Source of the DNA: Gammaproteobacteria bacterium
Lineage (GTDB): Bacteria; Pseudomonadota; Gammaproteobacteria; Chromatiales; Chromatiaceae
Direction: 5' to 3'
Assembly: GCA_009908845.1 (NCBI GenBank)
Contig: JAAAOQ010000087.1
Span: 1 to 35,763 of the forward strand
DNA: 35,763 nucleotides
The notes beneath the pieces are model-generated. The model saw only the letters and a list, made by a program, of their open reading frames with translations. It did no database searches and was not told where the DNA came from. This document shows positions 7,292 through 15,652 of the stretch, one piece after another. The position numbers and the translations under genes are program-made. Numbering within the stretch: position 1 is the stretch's first letter; every line of letters starts with the position of its first letter.

Positions 7292-7617
7292 CAGAGGACT
7301 CCGGCTGGAACCTGCCCAGCGTCGTCGTCGAGACGGCCGGTAGCGAGTGCAGCGAGTCCACGCCAATGGTGCGCGCCCCGGCAATAGGCCGCGCGCTCAT
7401 CGAGGTTGGCCGCAAGCTCTGGATGCAGCGAGAGCGCCTGGAAATAGCGCACGATGGTCTCGGCCACCGCCGCAGTCCCTTGGTTGACCGCAGCACGGAT
7501 CAGGTCCGCCAACCGCGCCCTAAGCAGATCGGGTGGCAGATCGGATGGCAGGTCGAGGGGCAGGATCTCGAGAGCAGGAGTCGGGTCGGTCGTCGCGTTT
7601 GCGCAGGGAGTGGACAT
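7291..7617 (-). CDS. Small conserved-looking protein, first gene of haem/iron unit
   Basis: The protein has 108 residues. It is helical: LLRARLADLIRAAVNQG, then AVAETIVRYFQALSLHPELA and RAAYCRGAHHWRGLAALA. There is no signal peptide or membrane segment. ATG 7617 has GGAG nine bases upstream, and the frame is open to 7713 without a better start. It is the first gene after the Fur-type palindrome at 7720-7734 and is coupled to the HemS-like gene by a TGATG overlap. The His/Cys-containing C-terminal part (YCRGAHHW) could touch haem or metal. I cannot name a family. Confidence 0.65.
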   Translation of the reverse strand: MSTPCANATTDPTPALEILPLDLPSDLPPDLLRARLADLIRAAVNQGTAAVAETIVRYFQALSLHPELAANLDERAAYCRGAHHWRGLAALATGRLDDDAGQVPAGVL

Positions 7618-7712
7618 GCCTGTGTCTCCGAGGTTGGGGCACGGGGGCCCGGTTTGGGTTGGAAACATCCGGCTGGCCATCGGTCTCGACCGAAGGGCTG
7701 GCTGGCGAAACA

Positions 7713-7739
7713 TCTAAATTGAGAACAGTTCTCACTTAG
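7713..7739. promoter_or_regulatory. Fur-box-like palindrome upstream of the haem/DUF2325/MamC-like unit
   Basis: TGAGAACAGTTCTCA at 7720-7734 is a perfect 15-base palindrome around a three-base centre. It is flanked by further near-symmetric bases (TCTA on the left, TAGA on the right). It fits the Fur consensus TGA(T/G)AAT-N-ATT(A/C)TCA and lies about 100 bases before the start codon at 7617. The same form recurs at 17543, 22815 and 24083. Confidence 0.75.
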
Positions 7740-7880
7740 ATTAACAGGCTTCTGCAGTCCGTCAACCCCCGATCGTGATCATGCGCCGCGCTTTGGGTCG
7801 TAAGCGCTCTGCGAGTAATTTGCATTTGTGCTCAACTATGCTAGCTTCCGGGCTACCCCGATTTGCCCGAGAACGACCCG

Positions 7881-8111
7881 ATGCCAAACCGAAACGAACT
7901 CCAGCAACAAATCGGTAACAACGAGGCAGGCCCAGCTAGGGCCGATGCAGGAATGGCCAATGCAGGGGCCGGCGACCCATCTCGACAGCCCTCTCGGCGT
8001 GCGCGGTTCAGCCGCTGGCTCTGCCGCGAAGTACTCGGCGGCGCACCATCACGGCGAGGCCAGCGCTGGGCGCTGCTACGGGAGCTGCGACGAGAGCTCG
8101 AGCAGGACTGA
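7881..8111 (+). CDS. Small basic hypothetical protein
   Basis: The protein has 76 residues, Arg-rich in its second half (SRRARFSRWLCREVLG, LLRELRRELEQD), with no signal peptide or membrane span. ATG 7881 is taken; a TTG at 7863 is in frame. The only ribosome-site candidate is GAGAA seven bases upstream. It is divergent from the Fur-boxed unit and followed by the REP hairpin. No family is recognised and it may not be a gene. Confidence 0.4.
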   Translation: MPNRNELQQQIGNNEAGPARADAGMANAGAGDPSRQPSRRARFSRWLCREVLGGAPSRRGQRWALLRELRRELEQD

Positions 8112-8170
8112 GCTGGTGCATCGCGTCAGAAATGCCGAGACCCTGCTCCTGCCATCTGGCTCTCAGCGCT

Positions 8171-8240
8171 GTAGGAGCCCGCTTGCGGGCGAGCAGGCCG
8201 CGCTCACGGCGGCGAAAATCGCCCGCAAGCGGGCTCCTAC
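8171..8240. repeat. REP-type inverted repeat pair
   Basis: Two perfect 22-base arms (8171-8192, beginning GTAGGAGCCC, and 8219-8240, ending GGGCTCCTAC) face each other across 26 bases. Each arm also contains its own small dyad (GCCCGCTTGCGGGC). This is the layout of the REP/REPIN elements spread by RAYT transposases in gammaproteobacteria. No RAYT gene is in the window. It lies between a plus-strand and a minus-strand gene and could also stop transcription. Confidence 0.85.
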
Positions 8241-8354
8241 CCCACGACCATTGCCGGCAGCGACCATCGGTCTCGGGATTCCCGCTGTCTTGCACTAGAC
8301 CGTAAGCGGCGGCATACCGCGAAGCAGCGCTGGCTGCCTTCAAGTCCAATGATG

Positions 8355-8576
8355 CTAAGCCGCCATCCCTTCGATGATGACTCGGCTCACATCGGGCGGC
8401 TCGCTGGCGTGCTCGAAGGTGATGGCGCAGATGTTCCCTTGTGCATCGAGAGCGATCAGCGTGCGCTCATCGAACTCATCCGTCCTGACGATGCCATTCT
8501 CACGGAAGCGATATAGAGGTTCAATCGCACCGGTGCGGACTCGACGAGCGTGCGGTCTCGATGATCGCCAACGCAC
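8355..8576 (-). CDS. DUF2283-like protein, N-terminally truncated or shifted
   Basis: The C-terminal 45 residues read RFRENGIVRTDEFDERTLIA, then LDAQGNICAITFEHASE, the pattern of DUF2283 proteins. The usual start of that family (Met, then Tyr-Asp-Pro-x-x-Asp-x-Leu-Tyr-x-Arg) is missing: LYRFREN appears without the preceding strand. The open frame begins inside the preceding hydrolase gene in another frame and has no ribosome site. It is probably a remnant or a gene with an error near 8521-8540. Its function is unknown. Confidence 0.4.
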   Translation of the reverse strand: MRWRSSRPHARRVRTGAIEPLYRFRENGIVRTDEFDERTLIALDAQGNICAITFEHASEPPDVSRVIIEGMAA

Positions 8577-9201
8577 AGGCGCTGATCGCCTCGATCACGG
8601 CCGCGGCAAAACGGACCTCGGCCGGGGAGCCGGCCTGAAGCTGACGCAGATAGACCTCGACACCGACATAGAGCGGACTGGTCCCGCACCAGACCGCCTC
8701 CGGCAGCTCGGGTCGCACCGCGGGCCAGGTGGCACCATCCAGGCCCACTAACCCGGCCTCGCCCTGGCTCCCGACCAAGCGGACGCCTCGCACCTGCCCC
8801 TGAACGGGCGTGTCGAGCCGGGCCCCGGCCTGCTCGATGCACTGCAGCAGCACTGGCTCGGCACAGAGGACGTCGGCCGAGCACAGGCGTTCATCGAAGC
8901 CGGTATGCAGGTCGATCAGGACCCGCTGCTCGGGCTGCAGGTGCTCGAGGATCTGGCGATAGAGCTCGGCATGGCGCCGGCGATAGCTGGCGAGCTGGTC
9001 CGGGCCGGGACGCTGACCTGAGATCCCGGCCGGAATGCGCAGCAGACCGATGTGCCGGCGATCGAGCTGTTCGGCGACGGCTTCGCCAAACGCCAGCTCC
9101 TCACGGTGCGCGCCGATCACGAGCAAGACCGGTGGCCGCCCCTGCACATCACGCGCTTCGGGCTGCCCGAACAGGAGGGAGCGACTGAACAACGCGGCCA
9201 T
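8521..9201 (-). CDS. AstE/aspartoacylase-like (M14 type) putative zinc hydrolase
   Basis: The protein has 226 residues. VLLVIGAHREELAFGE (26-40) gives H32-x-x-E35 and VLIDLHTGFDE (94-104) gives H99, matching the three zinc ligands of the succinylglutamate desuccinylase/aspartoacylase group, where they appear as GxHGxE and DLH. The protein is short for AstE (about 320), and a general-base Glu was not located with certainty. ATG 9201 is chosen over a TTG at 9207; GAGAG lies about six bases upstream. It follows the DUF4857-like gene by 23 bases at the end of the feo operon. Its role with iron transport is unclear; trimming of a ligand or peptide is possible. Confidence 0.5.
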   Translation of the reverse strand: MAALFSRSLLFGQPEARDVQGRPPVLLVIGAHREELAFGEAVAEQLDRRHIGLLRIPAGISGQRPGPDQLASYRRRHAELYRQILEHLQPEQRVLIDLHTGFDERLCSADVLCAEPVLLQCIEQAGARLDTPVQGQVRGVRLVGSQGEAGLVGLDGATWPAVRPELPEAVWCGTSPLYVGVEVYLRQLQAGSPAEVRFAAAVIEAISACALAIIETARSSSPHRCD

Positions 9202-9224
9202 GAGCAACTCTCAGGAGCGCTGAA

Positions 9225-10550
9225 TCAGGCGTTGGCCTGACCAGGCACCGGCGCTCGCCCAAGACGCCGATCAGCGCCAGCCGAGCCTTGCGGCGTCTCG
9301 GGCGTAATCAACGCGACGGCGATCAGCCCATAGAGGCCGGTGAGCGCGACCAGCAGCAGACTCGGCGCGATGTTCAACAGGCGCAGTCCGCGGCGCCACA
9401 GCAGCAGCCAGGCGATGATGAGCGCAACCCCGATAGCCGGCAATGCCAAGGGTCCGTGGACATCCAGACTGAGCCGGAGATAGCGCCCGTTCGGGTCGTG
9501 CAGATCGAGGCTGAACGGCACCAGCGCCTCCCAGACCCGATCGACGAGGCGCGGCTCGGCCATGGCCATGGTGCGCGAATAACGCGCGATGGGCTCGAAC
9601 TGGCGGTCCATCGCGACGGCCGTGATCTCGCGCTGGTCGGAGTAGATCGCGGTGCGATAAAGCGGATTGAACAGGATCTTCAACTCCATCGTGTCCGGAT
9701 CGTAGCCCGGCAGCGCGAGCGGGATCAGCTCGGCCGCGGTGCGTCGGTCCTCATCCTGAGCGAGCAGGAAGAGCCGATCATCCTCGCTCAGGATCAAACC
9801 GAGAGAGTCGCCGCGCTTGTTCTCGGCCACCTTCAGATGGCGCACCGCGAGCCCGTCGGGCAGCGGCACAGGCGTTACCTCCGGCGCGCCGTCGACGCGG
9901 CGGAGCTGGAACAGATCACCGGTGCGATCCAGCAGGAAATAGCCGGCGTCGAACGCCTTCAGGATCGAGACCCGGCCGAAGCTGGCCTGCACCGGCCAGG
10001 CGAATCCGGCCTCAGTCAGCGCCGCGGTGAAGACGCGGGTCAGCTCGGGGTCGATGCGGTTCGCGTCGCTGTTGATGAAGGTCAGCCGGTCGCCGGGGCG
10101 CATGATGTCCTCCGGGAAGCGCAGCCGGGCCCGGCCGGGATTGGCCTCGAGCAGCGGGAATAGCTGGATGCGCGGCGCATGGCCCGGCAGCTCGACCGGC
10201 TCGAGCTCGAGCACCTGACGCTCGGCCTGGATCTGCGCCTTGTCGAACGTCTGCCCCGCCAGCCTCAGTGGCAATCTCCCCCACAGTTCCATGTTCTTGT
10301 AGTAGATGAACGGGATCAGGGCCTCGAAGGTCTCGCGGTCGTAATCAGTGCCGTCCTGGTCGCGGTAGATGAATTGGTGGCCCTCACCGAGCAGCTCCTT
10401 GTAGACGAAGCGCTCGATCACCGGACTGTAGAACAGGTCGGTCTTGCCGTAGCGGTACTCGAACAGCAGGTCCTTGAGCAGCGGCCACCAGACCGCGAGC
10501 AGGAAGATGGTCAGCAAGAGCAGGGACCAGCGGGCGAGACGAGCGGTCAC
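9225..10550 (-). CDS. DUF4857-like membrane-anchored protein of an ABC transporter
   Basis: The protein has 441 residues. It has an N-terminal membrane anchor (7-27, SLLLLTIFLLAVWWPLL), a large domain outside the membrane (about 30-365) and two further membrane segments near the C-terminus (ALPAIGVALIIAWLLLW and SLLLVALTGLYGLIAVALI). I recall DUF4857 proteins as partners of an ABC ATPase and permease next to feo genes in other bacteria, and the arrangement here is the same. The start is GTG 10550, six bases after the permease stop, with GGAGC nine bases upstream. The extracytoplasmic domain may receive or hand over a metal or ligand. The family name is from memory. Confidence 0.65.
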   Translation of the reverse strand: MTARLARWSLLLLTIFLLAVWWPLLKDLLFEYRYGKTDLFYSPVIERFVYKELLGEGHQFIYRDQDGTDYDRETFEALIPFIYYKNMELWGRLPLRLAGQTFDKAQIQAERQVLELEPVELPGHAPRIQLFPLLEANPGRARLRFPEDIMRPGDRLTFINSDANRIDPELTRVFTAALTEAGFAWPVQASFGRVSILKAFDAGYFLLDRTGDLFQLRRVDGAPEVTPVPLPDGLAVRHLKVAENKRGDSLGLILSEDDRLFLLAQDEDRRTAAELIPLALPGYDPDTMELKILFNPLYRTAIYSDQREITAVAMDRQFEPIARYSRTMAMAEPRLVDRVWEALVPFSLDLHDPNGRYLRLSLDVHGPLALPAIGVALIIAWLLLWRRGLRLLNIAPSLLLVALTGLYGLIAVALITPETPQGSAGADRRLGRAPVPGQANA

Positions 10551-10556
10551 AGCGAT

Positions 10557-11225
10557 TCAGCTCCGGTGGCGATAGCGGTGCGCGGGTAGGATCACCGCCG
10601 GGATGAACAGCAGCGCGATCGCGATTAGCATCGGCAGGACCTGATCGTACTCCTGATAACCGCGGTGCTGGAACAGCAAGGCGAGAAAGGCGGCGCTCAG
10701 CCCGAGATAGATCAGGCGGCGCGATGCCGCTGGCTCCAGCAATGCCAGGGTCGCACCGAAGTAGCCGATCCAGCCGCCGAGCAGCCAGGGCAAGGCCGTG
10801 CGCACGGCGCTGACGGCTGCCTCATGCGGAAACCACTGACCGACGATCCAATACAGCGCCAGTGCATCGAGCAATGCCAGCACCGCTCCCATCAGCGCGC
10901 CGAAGGCCACCCAGCTCCAGACCAGCAGATCGCCGCGCAGCGGCAGGTGCAGAGACAACCGAAAGCGCCCGCCGATCATCTCCGGGCCAAACTGCGCGGC
11001 GGCGATCAGCACGCCGGAGATCAGCGGCAGAGACTGGATCGGCTCGTACAGCAGCCGGCGCAATTCGAACGCCCAGTACCAGATCATCTCCGAGTGCTCG
11101 ACCCGAAACTGGTGCCGTAGCACGAGATACAGGTAGAGCAGCATGCCGAGGTGCAGCACCGACAGGCCCAGCCAGACCCAGCGGACCTTGAGCCACTCTT
11201 TCAGGAAGATTGCGAACAACATCAT
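10557..11225 (-). CDS. ABC transporter permease, six-span type
   Basis: The protein has 222 residues with about six membrane segments, for instance VWLGLSVLHLGMLLYLYLVL, SLPLISGVLIAAAQFG and LLIAIALLFIPAVILP. The short first cytosolic piece (FAIFLKEWLKVRW) and overall hydrophobicity fit an ABC-2 type permease. ATG 11225 is chosen, with AGGGG eight bases upstream; the TTG at 11231 is poorer. It lies 31 bases after the ATPase gene and six before the DUF4857-like gene, so the three likely form one transporter. Substrate unknown. Confidence 0.78.
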   Translation of the reverse strand: MMLFAIFLKEWLKVRWVWLGLSVLHLGMLLYLYLVLRHQFRVEHSEMIWYWAFELRRLLYEPIQSLPLISGVLIAAAQFGPEMIGGRFRLSLHLPLRGDLLVWSWVAFGALMGAVLALLDALALYWIVGQWFPHEAAVSAVRTALPWLLGGWIGYFGATLALLEPAASRRLIYLGLSAAFLALLFQHRGYQEYDQVLPMLIAIALLFIPAVILPAHRYRHRS

Positions 11226-11256
11226 GGCCAATACCCCTTCGCGGAACGTCCCGTTC

Positions 11257-12141
11257 TCAGTACTTGCCGGTCAGGCCAATGAACGCATCCTCGAGCGTCA
11301 GCGGCTGCTCGTCGCCGAGGCGGACCTGCGGCCAGTGCGTCTCGAGGTGCGCCGCAAGCTGCGCGGGCTCGGCGAAGGTATAGAGGCAGGGCGCGCGGCC
11401 GTGCAGATCAACGTTCTCGATCAGACCGTCCGCCTGCGGCGGCGCGTTGCCGTCGACCCGGAAGCCGAAGCAACGGAACTGACGGCGGAATTCGACTAGG
11501 GGCAGTTGTTTCACCGCCCCGCCCCGCTGCAGGAAGATCACCTCATCGACCAGCGCTTCCATATCCTGAACCACATGCGAGGTGACGAACACGGTCTTGC
11601 CGCCCTCGTCCAGAAAGCGCCGCAGATAATCCAGGAACAGCCGCCGATAGCCCGCGTCGAGCCCCATCGAATAGTCGTCGAGGATCATCAGGTCCGGGTC
11701 CTGGGCGAAGATCAGCCCCAGCACCACCTGCGAGCGCTGACCGCAGGACATATTGCCGATCTTGTGGTCATGCGACAGTCCGAGCCGATCGACCAGGTCG
11801 TAGTACAGCTCGCGCCGCCAACGCCGATAGAACGGCCGATAGAAGCGCTCGATCTGCGCGATGCTCATGAAGTCGTAGGCCAGATGGCCCTCGAACAGCA
11901 GTCCGATACGCGCCCGCGTCGCCGGCGAGAGCGCATGCGACGGCTCGCCGAGCACCCGGCACTGCCCGGCGCTCGGCCGCAGGAAGCCCATCAGCAGCCG
12001 GATCAGGGTGGTCTTGCCGACCCCGTTCTTGCCGAGCAAGGCGACGACCTTACCCTCCGGAACCGCGAAGCTCAGGTCCTGATAGATGAAGCGTCGGCCG
12101 TAACGATGCGCGAGGTGCTCGACCCGAATCGCTGCGTTCAT
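11257..12141 (-). CDS. ABC transporter ATP-binding protein
   Basis: The protein has 294 residues. Walker A is GKNGVGKTT (37-45), the signature is MSCGQRSQV, Walker B is LMILDDYSMGLD, and the switch His is in VTSHVV. The signature SCGQ differs slightly from LSGGQ. The C-terminal 70 residues form a regulatory tail. It powers the permease encoded next. The set sits in a feo operon, so export or import of an iron-related compound is likely, but the direction cannot be read from the sequence. Confidence 0.9.
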   Translation of the reverse strand: MNAAIRVEHLAHRYGRRFIYQDLSFAVPEGKVVALLGKNGVGKTTLIRLLMGFLRPSAGQCRVLGEPSHALSPATRARIGLLFEGHLAYDFMSIAQIERFYRPFYRRWRRELYYDLVDRLGLSHDHKIGNMSCGQRSQVVLGLIFAQDPDLMILDDYSMGLDAGYRRLFLDYLRRFLDEGGKTVFVTSHVVQDMEALVDEVIFLQRGGAVKQLPLVEFRRQFRCFGFRVDGNAPPQADGLIENVDLHGRAPCLYTFAEPAQLAAHLETHWPQVRLGDEQPLTLEDAFIGLTGKY

Positions 12142-12194
12142 CTCGCGGCCGTCAGCTCCCCGCCTTCATCTTGGGCCTTCATCTCGGGCCGTCA

Positions 12195-12554
12195 TCAGGA
12201 GCGCTTGCGGATGGCATCGACCGAAACGCAGCTCTCCGCAGGCGCCTGATCCTCCATCTTGGCAATGGAGCGGCTGACCGCGCAGCCGCCCTCGCCGCCT
12301 TTGGCACAGCCCCCGCACGCGCCGCGCTTGCGCCAGAATTGCCGGTAGAGGTACCAGAGCGCCAGCCCCAGGATCAGCGCGATGATCCCGGCGTCGACCA
12401 GGGTCACCGGCGGCGAGGTCTGGACCAGCGTCTCGGCGTCCCGCCCAGGCTCCGGCTGAGCCACCAGGCCCCCTGGCAAGCTTTCTCGCAGGCTCTCTGG
12501 CGGGCTCTCTGGCGTCGCTGGTTGTGCTTGCGCGTCTTGGTCGGGCTCGGCCAT
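12195..12554 (-). CDS. FeoB-associated Cys-rich membrane protein
   Basis: The protein has 119 residues. A Pro/Glu-rich cytosolic or periplasmic head (1-48) leads to one membrane segment (about 52-70, AGIIALILGLALWYLYRQF) and a Cys-rich tail KRGACGGCAKGGEGGCAV. A membrane span followed by CGGC is the hallmark of the small FeoB-associated Cys-rich family. It follows feoB by 80 bases. The Cys groups may bind Fe(II) or an iron-sulfur cluster and tune FeoB. The head is longer than usual for the family. Confidence 0.8.
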   Translation of the reverse strand: MAEPDQDAQAQPATPESPPESLRESLPGGLVAQPEPGRDAETLVQTSPPVTLVDAGIIALILGLALWYLYRQFWRKRGACGGCAKGGEGGCAVSRSIAKMEDQAPAESCVSVDAIRKRS

Positions 12555-12634
12555 GTCTCATCCCCTCTGCGTTCAGATCCAGATGGCGTGTCGCGCTCGC
12601 CGCCACGCGCTTGCTTCAGCTCGGGGCAAGGTGC

Positions 12635-15154
12635 TTAACCTGGCGAGAACCGCTGCCGCAGCAGCCGGCTCGCCTTACGGTCACTGAGCAGACCAACGAT
12701 CAGCAGCAGCACGAAGGCGCCCCAGTAGACCGCCGACATCGCCTCGATGCCGGTGGCGCCGACCGCGTTGCCGATGCTGTAGACCGCGCTCGCCACGCCC
12801 AAGCCGAGCAGGGTCGGGAAGATGATCGCAAACGCCATCCACTTGTAGGAGCCGGTCTGCACCTTGACCATGATCGTGGTCGCTAGGCAGGGCGGATAGA
12901 GCGCGAAGAACAGGATCATCGACACCGCCAGCAAGGCCGTCGCGCCGCTCTCGCGGGTCGCCTCGCCCATCCGCTCCTCGAGCGAGGCGTTCTCGTCGTC
13001 GTCCTGCTGGAACAGCACGCCCAGGGTCGCGACGCTGCTCTCGCGGGCGGCGAACGAGGACAAGAGCGCGATGTTGATCTTCCAGTCGAAGCCGGCGAAC
13101 TGGGTCACCGGCTCCATGCTGCGGCCGATGGCGCCGAGCACCGAATGGGTGATGCGCTCCTCGCGCATCTGCTTGCGCAGCGCGCGCCGCTCGTGCGCGA
13201 GCTTGCGCAACGCGCGCGCGGCCTGACGGGCATCGCGATCGCCGCCGCGCTTGACGAGCGGATAAAACGCGGCATTGCGTTCTTTGAAGCGCTCGGTCAC
13301 CCGCTGCGAGCCGGCCGCGCCGCTGGCAGTCAGTTTGGCGCGCTTGTAATCGGTGTAGTAGTTGACCAGCGGCACCAGGTTCGCTCCGGTGGCGAGGTCG
13401 CGGTAGGGGTTCTCCGCCAATGCCTGCTCGAAGCGCTCGATCGCGGCCTCGGCCTCCTGCGCGAAATGGGCCTTGCGCTCGTCGGGCAGCCCTGGGAAGT
13501 GCAGCAGCACGAACACGACCACCGCAACCGCCAGCACCACGGTGCCGACCTTCTTGATGTACTGCCAGGTGCGCTCGAGCGCGCGGCGGGCGACGCCGTT
13601 GAACGTCGGCAGATGGTAATGCGGCAGCTCCATCACGAACGGTGAGGTCTCCTGGCCGCTGAGCACGGTCTTGGTCAGCAGCTTGGCCACCAGTAATGCG
13701 AAGATGATGGTCATCGTCGAGATGTAGAACATCATCAACGACTTGTGCTCGACGAAGAAGATCCCGAGCAAGAGCGTGTAGAGCGGCACCTTGGCCAGGC
13801 AGTTCATGAACGGCACGGTGAAGATGGTCGCCATGCGCGCGCGGTTGTCCGGGATGCCCTTGGTCGCCATCACCCCCGGCACCGCGCAGCCGCCGGCGAA
13901 CACCCCGCCCAGGATCAGCGGCAAGGTGCTCTGCCCGTGCAGGCCGAAGCGGTGCAGGATCTTGTCGAGGATGAAGGCGATCCGGGCCATGTAGCCCGAA
14001 TCCTCGACGATCGCGATACAGGCGAACACGCCCAGGAAGATCGGCACATAGTTGAGCAGGGTGTTGGCCGAATCGACCAGCCAGAGCCCGAGCGAGCGCA
14101 GATAGGGATCGACCAGGAAGTCCGCGGTCGGCAAGACGCCGGCGATCAGCTCGCGGCCCTTGGCGAGGAACGGCCAGGTGTAAGTGGTCAGCTCGTAGCC
14201 CCAGACGATCGAGACCTGATAGATTGCGAACACCGTCAGCAGCAGGAAGCCGGGCGCCAGCCAGCGATTGAGCACGACGCGGTCGACACGCTCGGTGAGC
14301 GTCGTGCGACCGGCGTCGGCGCCTTTGACGACCCCCTTGAGCAAGCGCTCGATCGCGCGATCCCGGCAGCCGACGACGTAATCGCTGATCTCGATCCCTT
14401 GACGCTGCTCGAAGGCGTCGATCAGCGCGCCGACGGCCTCGCGCACGGGTCGCGCCGCCGTCTCGCCAAGGCGCTCGACCAGGATGCTCACGGCCTGGGT
14501 ATCGCCCTCGAGCAGCTCCAGCGCGAGCCAGCGCTGGGGCAGATCCGCAATGGCCTTGACCGGCGCGAGCCGCTGCTGCACCTGCGCGATCGCGGGCTCG
14601 AGCTGGCCATAGTCGACCGGCGCGGGCGGCGGCTTCGGGGTCTCGGCCTGACGCGCCGATTCCCCGCGGATGGCTTGGCGCAGCGCCTCGCGCCCCTGGC
14701 CTTTGCGGCCCACGGTGGCGACCACCGGCACCTGCAAGCGCTGCGCGAGTTGCGCCTGATCGATCTCGATGCCGCGGCCCTCGGCCACGTCCATCATGTT
14801 CAATGCCAGCACCGACGGCAGCTCCATCTCGAGAATCTGCAACGTCAGATGCAGTGAGCGGCGCAGATTGGAGGCGTCGACCACATTGACCGTGACGTCG
14901 GGCCGATCCCCAAGCAAGAACTCGCGCGCAACCCGCTCCTCGAGCGAGAACGAGGTCAGGCTATAGGTGCCAGGCAGATCGACGGTGTAGACGGTGCCGA
15001 CGTCGTCGCCGTATTGGCCGTGCTTCTTGTCCACGGTCACGCCCGGATAATTGGCGACGTGCTGCCGGGCGCCGGTCAGCACGTTGAACAGGGTGGACTT
15101 GCCGGCGTTCTGCTGGCCGGCGAGCGCCACCAAGACCCCATCGCGCTTGCTCAT
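12635..15154 (-). CDS. feoB: Ferrous iron transporter FeoB
   Basis: This is the inner-membrane Fe(II) permease, 839 residues. The N-terminal G domain shows GQQNAGKST (P loop), YPGVTVDK (switch I), VDLPGTYS (G3) and NMMD (G4). The membrane part follows, with the GGVFAGGCAVPGVM gate motif and a second one further on (FAARESSVATLGVLF). A charged helical insertion of about 100 residues (AQEAEAAIERFEQALAE to RKQMREERI) interrupts the C-terminal membrane half and makes the protein longer than the roughly 770 residues of E. coli FeoB. ATG 15154 overlaps the feoA stop by four bases. A Cys-rich partner and an ABC set follow on the same strand. Confidence 0.97.
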   Translation of the reverse strand: MSKRDGVLVALAGQQNAGKSTLFNVLTGARQHVANYPGVTVDKKHGQYGDDVGTVYTVDLPGTYSLTSFSLEERVAREFLLGDRPDVTVNVVDASNLRRSLHLTLQILEMELPSVLALNMMDVAEGRGIEIDQAQLAQRLQVPVVATVGRKGQGREALRQAIRGESARQAETPKPPPAPVDYGQLEPAIAQVQQRLAPVKAIADLPQRWLALELLEGDTQAVSILVERLGETAARPVREAVGALIDAFEQRQGIEISDYVVGCRDRAIERLLKGVVKGADAGRTTLTERVDRVVLNRWLAPGFLLLTVFAIYQVSIVWGYELTTYTWPFLAKGRELIAGVLPTADFLVDPYLRSLGLWLVDSANTLLNYVPIFLGVFACIAIVEDSGYMARIAFILDKILHRFGLHGQSTLPLILGGVFAGGCAVPGVMATKGIPDNRARMATIFTVPFMNCLAKVPLYTLLLGIFFVEHKSLMMFYISTMTIIFALLVAKLLTKTVLSGQETSPFVMELPHYHLPTFNGVARRALERTWQYIKKVGTVVLAVAVVVFVLLHFPGLPDERKAHFAQEAEAAIERFEQALAENPYRDLATGANLVPLVNYYTDYKRAKLTASGAAGSQRVTERFKERNAAFYPLVKRGGDRDARQAARALRKLAHERRALRKQMREERITHSVLGAIGRSMEPVTQFAGFDWKINIALLSSFAARESSVATLGVLFQQDDDENASLEERMGEATRESGATALLAVSMILFFALYPPCLATTIMVKVQTGSYKWMAFAIIFPTLLGLGVASAVYSIGNAVGATGIEAMSAVYWGAFVLLLIVGLLSDRKASRLLRQRFSPG

Positions 15155-15417
15155 GATTCGGATTCCTCGCTGGTCACCTCGATGGTGATGGCTTCGCGGC
15201 GTCGCAGGGTGATGTTCGAGGCCTCGAGCTTGAGCTCGATCGGATCGTTCAGCGGCGCGCTGCGCACCACGGTCACGACCACGTTCGGCATCAGGCCCAG
15301 GTCGAGCAAGCGCTGCCGCACCGCGCCCTCGGAATGATGGCGCCGGATGCGCACCCGCCCGCCGGGTCGGATGTCGTTGAGGGTGCGCGCACCACCGCGC
15401 GCAGGCATCTTGGGCAT
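15151..15417 (-). CDS. feoA: Ferrous iron transport protein FeoA
   Basis: The protein has 88 residues and one SH3-like FeoA domain: LNDIRPGGRVRIRR, QRLLDLGLMPNVVVTVVRSA and NITLRRREAITIEV. FeoA is a cytosolic partner of FeoB, with which it overlaps by four bases. ATG 15417 has only a weak ribosome site (GAGAT); ATG 15408 is an alternative. It opens the minus-strand feo operon and is divergent from the periplasmic gene at 15653. Confidence 0.93.
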   Translation of the reverse strand: MPKMPARGGARTLNDIRPGGRVRIRRHHSEGAVRQRLLDLGLMPNVVVTVVRSAPLNDPIELKLEASNITLRRREAITIEVTSEESES

Positions 15418-15540
15418 CGCTGGCGATCTCGTTTGGCTCAGTCCCTTTCGGGTTACCAGGCCGGCAACAGGCCAGTTCGGGAACCCGCTTGGGAACAGGA
15501 CTCGCTGCTTCTCGGCACGCGCAGCCCTGTCAGTTCACAG

Positions 15541-15640
15541 TCACAACGATACACCAGATCAGAGCAGAAACACAAATGCGATTGTTTGTTATTTACATGC
15601 AATAATATCAGCGCTAGCATTGTGCCTTCGATTCGACATG
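15541..15640. promoter_or_regulatory. AT-rich divergent promoter region between feoA and the periplasmic metal-handling genes
   Basis: In this GC-rich window, 15565-15610 is markedly AT-rich (TTGTTTGTTATTTACATGC then AATAATATC), as expected for promoters read both ways. I looked for Fur, FNR and Crp boxes and found no convincing match; AATAATATCA has only half-site likeness to Fur. Confidence 0.4.
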
Positions 15641-15652
15641 CGGAGACATTCA

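Noticed and set aside
1-7617. Magnetosome gene island
   Set aside because: No mamA, mamB, mamE, mamK, mamM or similar gene is present; MamC-like proteins alone do not support magnetite formation.
13745-14857. 370-codon plus-strand frame inside feoB
   Set aside because: Antisense shadow; the minus strand encodes a complete FeoB with all G motifs.
15541-15640. Fur, FNR or Crp box between feoA and the periplasmic gene
   Set aside because: Only half-site matches were found in the AT-rich stretch; no palindrome like the four others.
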